NCBI GenBank assembly: GCA_016235345.1
Contig: JACRLG010000014.1
Coordinates: 1 to 64,000, forward strand
DNA length: 64,000 nucleotides
From: Deltaproteobacteria bacterium
GTDB taxonomy: Bacteria; Desulfobacterota; Desulfobacteria; Desulfobacterales; Desulfatibacillaceae
Reading direction: 5' to 3'
The position numbers and the translations under genes are program-made. Below are positions 18,558-27,562 of this stretch, piece after piece; the first letter of the stretch is position 1; each line of letters opens with the position of its first letter. A model generated the notes under the pieces. It did no database searches and had not been told where the DNA came from. It saw only the letters and a program-made list of their open reading frames with translations.

Positions 18558-20252
18558 TCAGGCGGTCAGCCTGCGGTACTTGATCCGATGAGGCGTCTCG
18601 GCGGCCATGCCCAGGCGTTTTTTGCGGTCGGCCTCGTAATCGGAGAAATTGCCGTCGAAAAAGCTCACCTTCCCCTCGTCCTCAAAGGCCAGGATGTGTG
18701 TGCACACCCGGTCCAGGAACCAGCGGTCGTGGCTGACGATTATGGCGTTTCCGCCGAAGTTTTCAACCGCGTCTTCAAGGGCCCGTAGCGTGTTGACGTC
18801 AAGGTCGTTGGTGGGCTCATCCAGAAGGATCACGTTCGCGCCTTTGGTGAGCATCTTGGCAAGGTGCACCCGGTTGCGCTCGCCGCCGGAGAGGTTTTCC
18901 ACCTTTTTCTGCTGGTCGGCCCCGGCGAAATTAAAGCTCGCCACGTAGGCGCGTGAATTCCTGGACCGCCCTCCGAGATTCAGGCTTTCCGCGCCGCCGG
19001 AAATTTCCTCCCACACGTTTTTCGTTGCGTCCAGGCTTTCCCTGCTCTGGTCCACGTAGGCCATGTTCACGGTCTGGCCGACTGTGACCTCGCCCTTATC
19101 GGGTTTTTCCTGGCTTGTGACAAGGCGCAGAAAGGTGGTCTTGCCCGCGCCGTTAGGGCCGATAACGCCCACTATGGAGCCCTTGGGGAGCTTTAAGGTA
19201 AGATCGTCTATCAGCACCCTGTCGCCGAAGCTCTTTGTCACGTGATCAAGTTCTATCACCTTGTCGCCAAGGCGGGGGCCGGGCGGGATGTAGATTTCCA
19301 TATCGTCCCGGTGCGCCTCGAATTCCTGGCTAAGAAGGTTTTCGTAGGCGGTGACGCGGGCCTTGCCCTTGGCCTGGCGGGCCTTGGGGCTCATGCGTAT
19401 CCACGCAAGTTCCCGCGCAAGGGTTTTCTGGCGCTTGGACTCGGACTTCTCCTCCTTGGCGAGGCGGTCCTTTTTCTGCTCAAGCCATGAGGAGTAATTG
19501 CCCTTCCAGGGGATTCCGTGGCCCCGGTCAAGCTCCAGAATCCAGCCCGCGACGTTGTCCAGAAAATACCGGTCATGGGTCACTGCTATGACGGTGCCCT
19601 TGTATTCCTGAAGATGCCTCTCCAGCCAGGCCACGCTTTCGGCGTCCAGGTGGTTGGTGGGCTCGTCAAGTAAAAGGATGTCCGGTTCGGTGAGAAGAAG
19701 GCGGCACAGGGCCACCCGGCGGCGCTCACCGCCCGAAAGCACGGAGACCTGAGTTTCCGAGGGCGGGCAGCGAAGGGCGTCCATGGCGATTTCGAGCCTG
19801 TTGTCGAGGTTCCAGGCGTCAAGCTCGTCGAGCTTTTCCTGGAGCTTTCCCTGCTCTTCCACCAGGGCGTCGATGTCAGCGTCCGGGTCGCCGAAGCTCT
19901 CGTTCACGACCTCAAAACGGGCCAGAAGGTCCATAAGGGGCTTCACCGCCTCGGAGACAACCTCCTTCACGGTCTTTTGGTCGTCAAGCACGGGTTCCTG
20001 CTCCAGAAGGCCCACGGAGTAGCCCTTGGAAAGCATGGTCTGGCCGGTGAAGGCGGTATCGACGCCAGCCATTATGCGCAAAAGGCTGCTTTTGCCCGCG
20101 CCGTTAAGGCCCAGAACGCCGATTTTCGCGCCGTAGTAAAAGCCTAAGGTGATGTCCCTCAGAATCTGGCGGTTGGGCGGGACGACCTTTCCCACCTTCA
20201 CCATGGAATATATGACCTGCTTGTCGCCTGAGGGTGGATTGGGTTTTGCCAC
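18558..20252 (-). CDS. ettA: Energy-dependent translational throttle protein EttA (ABC-F ATPase)
   Basis: A 564-residue soluble ABC-F protein with two ATPase cassettes and no membrane segments. The first has Walker A GLNGAGKSS (about 48) and signature LSGGERRRVAL. The second has GPNGAGKTT (about 345) and LSGGERNRVHL; both have DEPTNHLD/DEPTNDLD. The linker and arm between them are charged and helical, and the family opening MVKVGKVVPPNRQILRDI fits EttA rather than Uup. EttA binds the ribosomal E site and gates entry into elongation according to the ATP/ADP ratio. The GTG at 20252 is chosen because GGAGG lies 7 bases upstream; a longer in-frame reading would run through a tRNA gene. Copy B of the palindrome family follows its 3' end. 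Confidence 0.94.
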   Translation of the reverse strand: MAKPNPPSGDKQVIYSMVKVGKVVPPNRQILRDITLGFYYGAKIGVLGLNGAGKSSLLRIMAGVDTAFTGQTMLSKGYSVGLLEQEPVLDDQKTVKEVVSEAVKPLMDLLARFEVVNESFGDPDADIDALVEEQGKLQEKLDELDAWNLDNRLEIAMDALRCPPSETQVSVLSGGERRRVALCRLLLTEPDILLLDEPTNHLDAESVAWLERHLQEYKGTVIAVTHDRYFLDNVAGWILELDRGHGIPWKGNYSSWLEQKKDRLAKEEKSESKRQKTLARELAWIRMSPKARQAKGKARVTAYENLLSQEFEAHRDDMEIYIPPGPRLGDKVIELDHVTKSFGDRVLIDDLTLKLPKGSIVGVIGPNGAGKTTFLRLVTSQEKPDKGEVTVGQTVNMAYVDQSRESLDATKNVWEEISGGAESLNLGGRSRNSRAYVASFNFAGADQQKKVENLSGGERNRVHLAKMLTKGANVILLDEPTNDLDVNTLRALEDAVENFGGNAIIVSHDRWFLDRVCTHILAFEDEGKVSFFDGNFSDYEADRKKRLGMAAETPHRIKYRRLTA

Positions 20253-20410
20253 GGAAAAACCTCCTTGAAAGGCTGTCGTAAGGGAAAAATCCCGAAGGCC
20301 CCTGAAAGGCCCGGAGACGGATTCGGGTGAATGCTTTTTGCGGTATAGCGCATCGGCCCGTTTTTGAAAAGCAGGGCCAGTGCGAAAGATATTTTTGCCG
20401 CGCCGGACAA

Positions 20411-20451
20411 TGAAAAGGCCGGAATCGCGGGAAAACCGCAGATCCGGCCTT
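20411..20451 (-). terminator. Terminator downstream of tRNA-Ala
   Basis: On the minus strand AAGGCCGG (20444-20451) pairs with CCGGCCTT (20415-20422), with an inner CGCGG/CCGCA stem, and is followed by a short U-run. It lies 32 bp beyond the tRNA 3' end and upstream of ettA. Confidence 0.6.
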
Positions 20452-20482
20452 GACTGAATTCCGGTGAAGGCGAAATGAAAAA

Positions 20483-20558
20483 TGGTGGAGATGAGGGGGC
20501 TCGAACCCCTGGCCTCGGCGTTGCGAACGCCGCGCTCTCCCAGCTGAGCTACATCCCC
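20483..20558 (-). tRNA. tRNA-Ala(CGC)
   Basis: A 76-nt cloverleaf on the minus strand. The acceptor strands are GGGGATG and CATCTCC, with one G-T pair. The D arm is GCTC/GAGC, the anticodon stem CGGCG/CGCCG with loop TTCGCAA (anticodon CGC, codon GCG), and the T arm contains GGTTCGAGCCC. The discriminator A and CCA end are encoded. A CGC alanine anticodon suits a GC-rich genome. Confidence 0.95.
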
Positions 20559-20851
20559 ACGAGCTTCCGTGAGGAAGGGTCTATAGAACGATGGCATTGC
20601 CAAGTCAACGTTTTTTTGACCGGCATGTCAAAAACAATGGCGCTTAAGGGCCTTTTGGCCGGTTGGCATCAAGAGCCGGGGGTTGGTTCGGTCTGCCCTG
20701 GGCGTTTTCTGCGCTTTAGTGTGCATCGAAAGCGTTGCAGGGCGCGGGCTGACCTTCCAGGATCAACGGAGATACGCCGTCAATCCGCAGAACGCCACCT
20801 GTTGACTCCCTGCCCTAATCCGCGTGCGCCACATTTATTTCTTACGATTCC
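20559..20851. other. Intergenic stretch without a recognisable gene
   Basis: This runs from the tRNA-Ala 5' end to the promoter at 20852. I see no frame with family features, no RNA gene and no clear repeat. It should hold the tRNA promoter on the minus strand, but I could not place it with confidence. Confidence 0.5.
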
Positions 20852-20880
20852 TTGACACCTTAACCTGCCTGCCATATTAT
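20852..20880 (+). promoter_or_regulatory. Consensus sigma-70 promoter upstream of dnaG
   Basis: TTGACA at 20852-20857, a 17-bp spacer, and TATTAT at 20875-20880. A start site near 20887 is expected. It lies about 430 bp before dnaG, facing it, with a strong terminator in between (21165-21217). Confidence 0.75.
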
Positions 20881-20886
20881 AAAATG

Positions 20887-21217
20887 ATTTGAATTGGGTC
20901 TCGGCTCCCAATAAGCATCGGCATGGCATAGGCATGTCGATGGAAAAAATACACGTAATTTTTTGGCAATCATCAGGCGGCAAAAAAGGCGGCCACTTCG
21001 GCCAGCCCCATAGACGCGAAGCGCCCAGTAGAACCAAAACGACCGTTCCGGCAACTTTCGACCGCCGGACGGACAGACGTGTCCCCGGCGCTTCACGTTG
21101 AAAGGCATGGCCTCCGTTCCTTTTTAACCGGTTGCCGCCGTCGCGGCAGCCCGCCCTGCCACGCAGGCTTGCGCCAAAAAAGGCTTAAAGCCTTTTGAAC
21201 GCAAGCCTGACTTTTTT
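20887..21217 (+). ncRNA. Candidate non-coding transcript or long attenuated leader of dnaG
   Basis: About 330 bases between a consensus promoter and a strong intrinsic terminator. A small hairpin with arms ATTGGG/CCCAAT opens it. The only frame inside (70 codons from 20889, with an in-frame ATG at 20941) has no recognisable family and a composition typical of untranslated sequence. I do not recognise it as 6S, tmRNA or SRP RNA. It may be an independent sRNA, or a leader whose terminator attenuates dnaG-rpoD. Boundaries are predicted only. Confidence 0.4.
21165..21217 (+). terminator. Intrinsic terminator upstream of dnaG
   Basis: An outer stem AGGCTTGCG (21165-21173) / CGCAAGCCT (21200-21208) encloses AAAAGGC (21178-21184) / GCCTTTT (21190-21196), and a T-run follows at 21212-21217. 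It stands 98 bases before the dnaG start. Confidence 0.8.
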
Positions 21218-21315
21218 CGGCTCTTTCCGGAATCGGGTTCAAAGGCGGTCCTCGTGCGCCATCCGCGCCGCCTCCGGCATTCACGGCGCGATGCTGGCGA
21301 TGAAAGGGAGTCAAG

Positions 21316-23076
21316 GTGGGAACGAGCTTCGGAGATGACACGGTTTCACGTATCCGCAGCATGGCGGATATCGTGGAGGTGGTTTCCGGCCGCGTATCCC
21401 TCAAAAAGGCCGGGCGCAGCTTCCTGGGCCTGTGCCCCTTTCATTCGGAAAAGACCCCCTCGTTCACTGTTAACCCGGTCAAGCAGTTCTTTCACTGCTT
21501 CGGCTGCGGCGAGGGCGGGGACATCTTCGATTTCGTAATGAAAAGCGAGGGCTTAAGTTTTCCCGAAGCCGTGGCCAGCCTTGGCGAGCGCTACGGAATC
21601 CAGGTGGAGGCCTATTCGGGAGGCGCGGCCAAAACCGCCCGGTCAGAACGGGAGACCCTGTTTTCCGCCAACAGGCAGGCTGCGGATTTTTTCTCCGCGA
21701 GCCTCAAAGCCCCGGGCGGGGCAAAGGCATTGGAATACCTTGAAAAGCGCGGGGTGGGGCAAAGGGCCGTGGAAGCCTTCGGGCTTGGATTCGCTCCGGC
21801 GGGTTGGCACAACCTGGACCTCTATCTGAAAAACCGTGGAGTGTCGGAGAAGGTCATGGACCGGGCCGGGCTTTCCTCCAAAAGCGAGACCGGAAAGACC
21901 TACGACCGGTTCCGCGACCGGCTCATGTTTCCCATAACCGATCTTAGGGGCCAGATTACGGGTTTCGGCGGGCGCACCATGACCGACGAGACCCCCAAGT
22001 ATTTGAACAGCCCCCAGACGCCGGTTTACGACAAGAAGCGCGTTCTTTATGGCATACGCCAGGCATCCGAGGCCGTGCGCCGAGAACGCGCCATATACGT
22101 GGTGGAAGGCTATCTCGACGTGATAGCCCTGTGGGAGGCCGGAATCGAGAACGCCGTGGCCACCTGCGGAACCGCCCTTTCCGCCGAGCACGTGAGGCAG
22201 CTGAAGCATCTGGCCGACAACATCGTCCTGGTCTTCGACGCCGACCGGGCCGGTATTTCAGCCGCCGTGCGGAGCCTTCCCATATTTTCTGCGGAAGGCG
22301 CCCAGGCCAGGGTGCTGGCCCTTGATCCCGGCCACGACCCGGACACCTTCGTGCGCGCACACGGGTCCGAAGCATTTCTGATCCTGGCCAAAAACGCGGT
22401 TGATCTGGTCCAGTTCATCATCAACGAGGCGGTCAACCGCCACGGTCTTTCCATCACCGGCAAAACCAGGACGGTGGAGGAGCTTGCGCCGTCCCTGGCC
22501 ATGCTGGAGGACCCCGTGGCCCGCTCGCTCTACGTGCGGCACCTGTCCCAAAGGATAGGGGTCGACGAGGCCGCCATCCTTGCCCACGTAAAAGGATCGA
22601 AAAGTCAAACCCGGCGGCAGCCCGATGAAGCGACGGCCCAGGTCGAGGCCCGGCCCGCAGTATTGGAAGGCGAAAATTATAGAAGGGAAAAAGACATAAT
22701 CAAGGCGATGCTTGTCAGTGAAGAATTTTTAGAAGAAGTAAAAGCATCATCTTTCATAGATGAATTTGAAAACGAAACCTTGAAGACCATCGGTAAAACC
22801 TTGATTTCGCTTGGGGCGGAAGCGTCCAGGAGCGACCTCATGAGTCTTTTCGAGACGCCCCAAGAGCGTTGCCTGCTGGCGGAAATCTTCGCCCAAAGCG
22901 TGGATGAACCTTGCCGCAACATTCTTGCCGGCTTTGAAAAAAGCTCTATAAAAATGCGCCTCAGGCGGCTTACGGCCGCAATAATCGAAGCCTGCGAAAG
23001 GGGCGACGAAGAAGCCCGGCTCAACCTTACCGGCGAACAGAACAGGCTGAAAAAAAGCCTTCGATTTCAACAATAA
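21316..23076 (+). CDS. dnaG: DNA primase DnaG
   Basis: A 586-residue bacterial primase. The N-terminal CHC2 zinc-binding fold is visible as CPFHSEKTPSF...FHCFGCGEGGD (about residues 36-70). The RNA-polymerase core contains FRDRLMFPITDLRGQITGFGGR (about 196), and the Toprim domain has VVEGYLDVIAL (about 262) and LVFDADRAG (about 306). The C-terminal region (about 440-586) would bind the replicative helicase. It makes RNA primers for replication. The GTG start at 21316 has GGAG just upstream. The stretch around bases 22670-22790 is locally AT-rich and encodes the charged linker before the helicase-binding domain. It lies directly upstream of rpoD, as in the classical macromolecular-synthesis operon, but no rpsU precedes it here. 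Confidence 0.96.
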   Translation: MGTSFGDDTVSRIRSMADIVEVVSGRVSLKKAGRSFLGLCPFHSEKTPSFTVNPVKQFFHCFGCGEGGDIFDFVMKSEGLSFPEAVASLGERYGIQVEAYSGGAAKTARSERETLFSANRQAADFFSASLKAPGGAKALEYLEKRGVGQRAVEAFGLGFAPAGWHNLDLYLKNRGVSEKVMDRAGLSSKSETGKTYDRFRDRLMFPITDLRGQITGFGGRTMTDETPKYLNSPQTPVYDKKRVLYGIRQASEAVRRERAIYVVEGYLDVIALWEAGIENAVATCGTALSAEHVRQLKHLADNIVLVFDADRAGISAAVRSLPIFSAEGAQARVLALDPGHDPDTFVRAHGSEAFLILAKNAVDLVQFIINEAVNRHGLSITGKTRTVEELAPSLAMLEDPVARSLYVRHLSQRIGVDEAAILAHVKGSKSQTRRQPDEATAQVEARPAVLEGENYRREKDIIKAMLVSEEFLEEVKASSFIDEFENETLKTIGKTLISLGAEASRSDLMSLFETPQERCLLAEIFAQSVDEPCRNILAGFEKSSIKMRLRRLTAAIIEACERGDEEARLNLTGEQNRLKKSLRFQQ

Positions 23077-23154
23077 GAACTTATCCGCATGAGAAGGCGG
23101 GGGCCTTGTCCCTGCCCAATGCTCAACAACCGGATTCCGGCAAAGGTCCAACAC

Positions 23155-24930
23155 ATGGCGAAAGATCAGAAACCGAAGACTCCCGTAGACACGGAATCAA
23201 AGCCCGCCGAACTTGAGGAACTCATTACCAGGGGCAAGAAACAGGGTTACCTCACCTACGACGATCTGAACGAGGTCCTGCCGGAGGACATGGTTTCCTC
23301 CGACCAGATAGATGAGACCCTCATGATGTTCGATGAAATGGACATCGAAATCCTTGACGGCAAAAGGGTCAGCGTGGCCGAGGCCGCCAAGTCCGCCGAC
23401 GACGAAAAGATTCTGGACGAGGACGCGCGGGACAGCCTGGACGTGGGCGGAAGCTCGGACCCGGTCAAGCTCTATCTGCGGGAAATGGGCATGGTGTCCC
23501 TTCTTTCGCGGGAGGGCGAGATAGACATCGCCAAAAAGATAGAGGAAGGCGAGCAGGAGGTTTTGAAAGCGCTCCTGGAAACCACCATGGGCGTCGAACA
23601 CCTCCTTGTCCTGGGCGATGGCCTTGCCTCCGGCGGCCTGCGCATGAAGGACCTTTTCCGGGACGTTGACGAAGGCGAGAACTTCCAGGAAGAGCCTGAA
23701 AAGCTGGAAAAGATCTGCGCCGCCATAGCCGAGATGAAGACCCTGCACGATGAGAACCAGGGGCTTCGGGAGAGGCTCTTCTCCGAGGGCCAGAGCTTGA
23801 ACGCCGAAGACCGCCGCAAGATGCGCCGATCCATCAACCGCAGAAACAGGCGCATATTCGCCATTCTCAAGGACTGGCGGCTTGAAAACCGCCTCCTTTC
23901 GGACATTGAGGAACGCATCTATAACGAAATTGGCTGGTTCGAGGCAATGCAGGCCAAGCTTGCCATGTGCGCCGAAAACCTGGGCGTAAACGTCATGGAC
24001 CTCCGCTCCGCATGTGAAAACGAGGAGGAGTTCTGCCAGAAGGTCTCAAAGACCTGCGGCATGGACGAGGAAATGATAGGCGAGCACTTAGCCCTGGTGC
24101 GCGAGGTCCAGGCTTTTATCAGGGAGCGCGAGTGCCTCTTAAAAAGCAACATCCTGGGCATGAAGCGCGTAAGGGCCTGCGTGGAAACCGGTCGCGGCAA
24201 GGCCAAGGAGGCCAAGGCCGAGCTGATCCGCGCCAACCTCCGGCTCGTTGTGTCCATAGCCAAAAAGTACACCAACCGGGGCCTCCAGTTTCTCGATCTC
24301 ATCCAGGAGGGCAACATCGGCCTCATGAAGGCCGTTGACAAGTTCGAGTACAGACGCGGCTACAAGTTCTCCACCTATGCCACGTGGTGGATACGCCAGG
24401 CCATAACCCGCGCCATAGCCGACCAGGCCCGCACCATAAGAATCCCGGTGCATATGATCGAGACCATCAACAAGCTCATCCGCACGTCCCGCTACCTTGT
24501 TCAGGAGCTTGGCCGCGAGCCGAGCCCGGAGGAAATCGCCGAAAAGATGGAGTTCCCCCTGGAGAAAGTGCGCCGGGTGCTCAAAATCGCCAAGGAGCCC
24601 ATCAGCCTGGAAACTCCCATCGGCGAGGAGGAGGACAGCCATTTGGGCGATTTCATTGAGGACAAGAAATTCCTGCTGCCCTCCGAGGCCGCCATAAGCA
24701 TCAACCTTGCCGAGCAGACCAGGAAGGTCCTGGCCACCCTCACCCCCCGCGAGGAAAAGGTTCTTCGGATGCGCTTCGGCATAGGGGAAAAGGCGGACCA
24801 CACCCTCGAAGAAGTGGGCAAGGACTTCCAGGTGACCCGCGAGCGCATACGCCAGATAGAGGCCAAGGCCCTAAGAAAGCTGCGCCACCCCAGCCGCAGC
24901 CAGAAGCTCAAAAGCTTCATCGAAAACTGA
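23155..24930 (+). CDS. rpoD: Primary sigma factor RpoD (sigma-70)
   Basis: A 591-residue group 1 sigma factor. Region 1.1 (about 1-85) contains [16 protein letters not shown]. Region 1.2 is [11 protein letters not shown], followed by a long acidic non-conserved region. Region 2 is [33 protein letters not shown]...[16 protein letters not shown], the -10 recognition and melting surface. Region 3 follows, and region 4 ends with [32 protein letters not shown], the -35 reader. I chose the ATG at 23155 because it gives the usual MAKDQ-type N-terminus with AAAGG upstream; an in-frame start at 23089 would add 22 residues of unlikely composition. It lies 78 bp after dnaG. Confidence 0.96.
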   Translation: MAKDQKPKTPVDTESKPAELEELITRGKKQGYLTYDDLNEVLPEDMVSSDQIDETLMMFDEMDIEILDGKRVSVAEAAKSADDEKILDEDARDSLDVGGSSDPVKLYLREMGMVSLLSREGEIDIAKKIEEGEQEVLKALLETTMGVEHLLVLGDGLASGGLRMKDLFRDVDEGENFQEEPEKLEKICAAIAEMKTLHDENQGLRERLFSEGQSLNAEDRRKMRRSINRRNRRIFAILKDWRLENRLLSDIEERIYNEIGWFEAMQAKLAMCAENLGVNVMDLRSACENEEEFCQKVSKTCGMDEEMIGEHLALVREVQAFIRERECLLKSNILGMKRVRACVETGRGKAKEAKAELIRANLRLVVSIAKKYTNRGLQFLDLIQEGNIGLMKAVDKFEYRRGYKFSTYATWWIRQAITRAIADQARTIRIPVHMIETINKLIRTSRYLVQELGREPSPEEIAEKMEFPLEKVRRVLKIAKEPISLETPIGEEEDSHLGDFIEDKKFLLPSEAAISINLAEQTRKVLATLTPREEKVLRMRFGIGEKADHTLEEVGKDFQVTRERIRQIEAKALRKLRHPSRSQKLKSFIEN

Positions 24931-25031
24931 AACACTTTAAAGGCGGCTTCATTACGGCCTTTACCTGGCGCGTCGTGGCCAGAGCTTTTCGGATGCGCAC
25001 ACGGCCCCTACAGGCCGCAACAGGTGGTATG

Positions 25032-25075
25032 GGCCTGGGGAGGTGAAAACTTTTCCCCAGGCCTAAATTTTTCTT
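25032..25075 (+). terminator. Terminator of the dnaG-rpoD operon
   Basis: GGCCTGGGGA (25032-25041) pairs perfectly with TCCCCAGGCC (25054-25063), followed by TAAATTTTTCTT. It lies about 100 bp after rpoD. The rest of the 256-bp gap before the tRNA holds no gene that I can see. Confidence 0.8.
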
Positions 25076-25186
25076 CATCAAGATGGTTGACATCCGGTGC
25101 AGGAACATGTTTCATAGAAAGATTCGCTTGGCGGGAAGCGGTCTCTTTCAAGGGCGCTTCCTGATGCTGAACGTTAAAGGATAGAA

Positions 25187-25259
25187 GGGCCTATAGCTCA
25201 ATTGGTAGAGCCACCGGCTCATAACCGGTCGGTCCCTGGTTCGAATCCAGGTGGGCCCA
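25187..25259 (+). tRNA. tRNA with CAU anticodon (elongator Met or lysidine-modified Ile2)
   Basis: A 73-nt cloverleaf. The acceptor strands are GGGCCTA and TGGGCCC; D arm GCTC/GAGC; anticodon stem CCGGC/ACCGG with loop CTCATAA; T arm CTGGTTCGAATCCAG; discriminator A. The CCA end is not encoded, unlike the tRNA-Ala gene here. It is not the initiator, because the 1-72 pair is G-C and the three G-C pairs of the initiator anticodon stem are absent. A CAU anticodon is used by tRNA-Met and by tRNA-Ile2. The GGGCC start and the loop resemble Ile2 types, but I cannot settle it by eye. Confidence 0.93.
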
Positions 25260-25331
25260 TCCCATTTTTCCCCAAGGCGCTTTACGGAAGGCATCCTGAA
25301 GCGCCCGGAAGCATCCCGGAAACGGACCCAA

Positions 25332-26144
25332 ATGCCGCTTAAAGTTTCAGACATCGTGGCCCTAATGGAAGAGACCGCGCATCCCCGTCTCGCCCTGGCC
25401 TGGGACAACGTTGGGCTTTTGATGGGGAGGGCCGACCGAACGGTCACAAAGGTAAGCATGGCCCTCGACCCCTCTCCCATTGTAGTGAAGGAGGCGGTCG
25501 CAGCAGGGTCCCAGATGCTCATAACCCACCACCCCCTCTTCCTCCGCCCCATAAAGCGCCTCGATTTTTCAAGCCCCCTGGGCAACCTCATAGAAACCGC
25601 CACCAAAAATGACCTCGCCATCTACGCGGCCCACACCAACCTGGACAGAGCCAGGGGCGGCGTTAATGAAATCCTTGCCGAAAAACTGGGCATGTCCGAA
25701 ATCAGGGCAATGGAAGCCGACGCGAACGACCCCTCCGACTTCGGCCTTGGGTTCACCGGCCTGTTGCCGCGCCCGTTCGATTTCGACGGCCTGTGCCGCC
25801 ACGTGGCCAAGCGCCTTGGCATCGGCTGGCTGAGGGCCGCAGGCGATCCCGGCATTCCCGTATCCAGGGTCGCCGTGTGTTCGGGCGGCGGTCGCAGCAT
25901 GGTGGGGGCCTTTCTGGACTCCGACGCAACGGTTTTCATCACCGGAGACCTTGGCCATCACGACGCCAGGGAAATCGCAGACCATGGCCGCGCATGCATT
26001 GACGCCGGCCATTTCGCAACCGAACACCCGGTGGTGGAGGCCCTTGCAAGGCGTCTTTCACCGGCACTCGCAGCAAATGGAGTGGAAATCATGCTCCACC
26101 CCTCGGAAAAGGACCCGTTCCGGCCGGTGATCATCACCGTCTGA
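25332..26144 (+). CDS. NIF3/YbgI-family dinuclear-metal protein
   Basis: A 270-residue member of the NIF3 family, often annotated GTP cyclohydrolase I type 2 homologue. Metal-site motifs are ITHHPLFL (about residue 61), AAHTNLD (about 101), TGDLGHHDAREI (about 205) and a C-terminal GHFATEHPVVEAL (about 225). The opening LAWDNVGLLMG is characteristic. The family forms hexameric toroids with two metals per subunit; its biological role is not settled. The ATG at 25332 gives the family N-terminus MPLKVSDIVALME; earlier in-frame starts would run into the tRNA. It is followed after 35 bp by the zinc-ribbon protein. Confidence 0.9.
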   Translation: MPLKVSDIVALMEETAHPRLALAWDNVGLLMGRADRTVTKVSMALDPSPIVVKEAVAAGSQMLITHHPLFLRPIKRLDFSSPLGNLIETATKNDLAIYAAHTNLDRARGGVNEILAEKLGMSEIRAMEADANDPSDFGLGFTGLLPRPFDFDGLCRHVAKRLGIGWLRAAGDPGIPVSRVAVCSGGGRSMVGAFLDSDATVFITGDLGHHDAREIADHGRACIDAGHFATEHPVVEALARRLSPALAANGVEIMLHPSEKDPFRPVIITV

Positions 26145-26179
26145 AACGTATGACCGAATACTCATGACACGGAGGAATC

Positions 26180-26890
26180 GTGAAGGATCAGATCCTCAAA
26201 CTGGTGGAAATCCAGGGTATAGACGATGAGACCGAAAAGGTCCGGGCCGACGTGGCCCGATGTCAAAAAAGGGTGGCTGAAACCGAGGAAAAACTCGAAT
26301 ACATACTTCAGCACCTGGAAAGGGAAAGAGAGACCAAGGCCCAGCTTGAAAAGAGCCAGAGGGAACTCAATTCCGAGGCCAACGACATTCGGGCCCTGTC
26401 AAAGAAGAGCCAGGAACGGCTCAACAACATCAAGAACAACCGCGAACTGAAGGCCCTGCAGAAGGAAATAGCGGACGGCAAGCGCCGGATCGCCGAAATC
26501 GACGACGAGACCATCGCCTGCATAGAAAAAATCGAGGAACTGGACAAGACCATCGCCGGTCTTGAGGACGAGGAAAAGGCCCTTTTACAGGCCGTGGAGC
26601 AGGAAAGGGAGTGCGCCTGCACGCTGGCAAGCGAAAGCGACGCCAGGCTGGCCGCTCTGTGCGAATCCCGCTCAAAGGCAGCCGAAGCCCTCCAGCCCGA
26701 TCTTTTCACCCGTTACCAGCTAATCCTTAAGGCAGCAGGCGGCACGGCCGTGGTTGCAGTCCAGAGCGCGGTATGCCTCGGCTGCAACATGAAGGTGCCG
26801 CCCCAGGCCTACAACGAGCTTCAACGCTGTGAAGACATAAGGCAGTGCCCGCACTGCGAAAGGATAATCTACTGGAAGCAGGAAGAGTGA
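26180..26890 (+). CDS. Coiled-coil protein with C-terminal C4 zinc ribbon (DUF164-type)
   Basis: A 236-residue protein. Residues 1-175 are almost entirely charged heptad sequence (for example VAETEEKLEYILQHLERERE), predicting a long antiparallel coiled coil. The C-terminus carries a zinc ribbon, CLGCNMKVPPQ...CPHCERIIYW (about 198-233), with two CxxC knuckles. This is the plan of the C4-type zinc-ribbon proteins found beside NIF3 genes in many bacteria; their role is unknown, with nucleic-acid binding suggested by the ribbon. The GTG at 26180 has CGGAGGA upstream. It probably shares a transcript with the NIF3 gene and ends before the terminator at 27105. Confidence 0.85.
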   Translation: MKDQILKLVEIQGIDDETEKVRADVARCQKRVAETEEKLEYILQHLERERETKAQLEKSQRELNSEANDIRALSKKSQERLNNIKNNRELKALQKEIADGKRRIAEIDDETIACIEKIEELDKTIAGLEDEEKALLQAVEQERECACTLASESDARLAALCESRSKAAEALQPDLFTRYQLILKAAGGTAVVAVQSAVCLGCNMKVPPQAYNELQRCEDIRQCPHCERIIYWKQEE

Positions 26891-27104
26891 TATTGAAATA
26901 GAGCGGGCAATGATTAGATTATAAGATTAAGCGGAGTGAGCCTGCCCCGGCTCGTCGCCGAAAACCCGGAGGACGCATTTCCGGGCCTTTAAAGCGACGC
27001 AGGGGATCATGCCGACCGTTTACGACAGCCTTGAAAAAGGCAGGATTCAGGCATTTTGAAGCGGATCCATTCACTTGGACGCTTTTTTGAGACGGATCAT
27101 TTTT

Positions 27105-27132
27105 CCCGGCCAGGCCGGGATTTTTGATTTTT
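27105..27132 (+). terminator. Intrinsic terminator abutting the rnpB 5' end
   Basis: CCCGGC (27105-27110) pairs with GCCGGG (27114-27119), followed by ATTTTTGATTTTT to 27132. It would end transcripts from the NIF3/zinc-ribbon pair and finishes only 2 bases before the predicted rnpB start. Upstream, 26891-27104 shows no gene; TTGGAC (27075) and CATTTT (27098) are 17 bp apart and may be a weak promoter. Confidence 0.7.
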
Positions 27133-27134
27133 GC

Positions 27135-27511
<377 letters not shown>

Positions 27512-27526
27512 CTTTTTTGAAACGGC

Positions 27527-27551
27527 CCCCTTGAGGCGATGCCTCAAGGGG
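27527..27551 (+). terminator. Hairpin after rnpB
   Basis: CCCCTTGAGGC (27527-27537) pairs perfectly with GCCTCAAGGGG (27541-27551) around a 3-base loop. The bases after it (TCTCGTTTCTTG) are U-rich but broken. A T-run also follows P1 at 27513. Together they probably terminate rnpB. Confidence 0.6.
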
Positions 27552-27562
27552 TCTCGTTTCTT

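Noticed and set aside
20253-20603. A longer N-terminus for EttA reading through the upstream sequence.
   Set aside because: It would translate across tRNA-Ala and its terminator; GTG at 20252 has a clear GGAGG.
20889-21101. A 70-codon frame within the predicted non-coding transcript upstream of dnaG.
   Set aside because: No match to ribosomal protein S21 or any other family that I know; composition looks untranslated.
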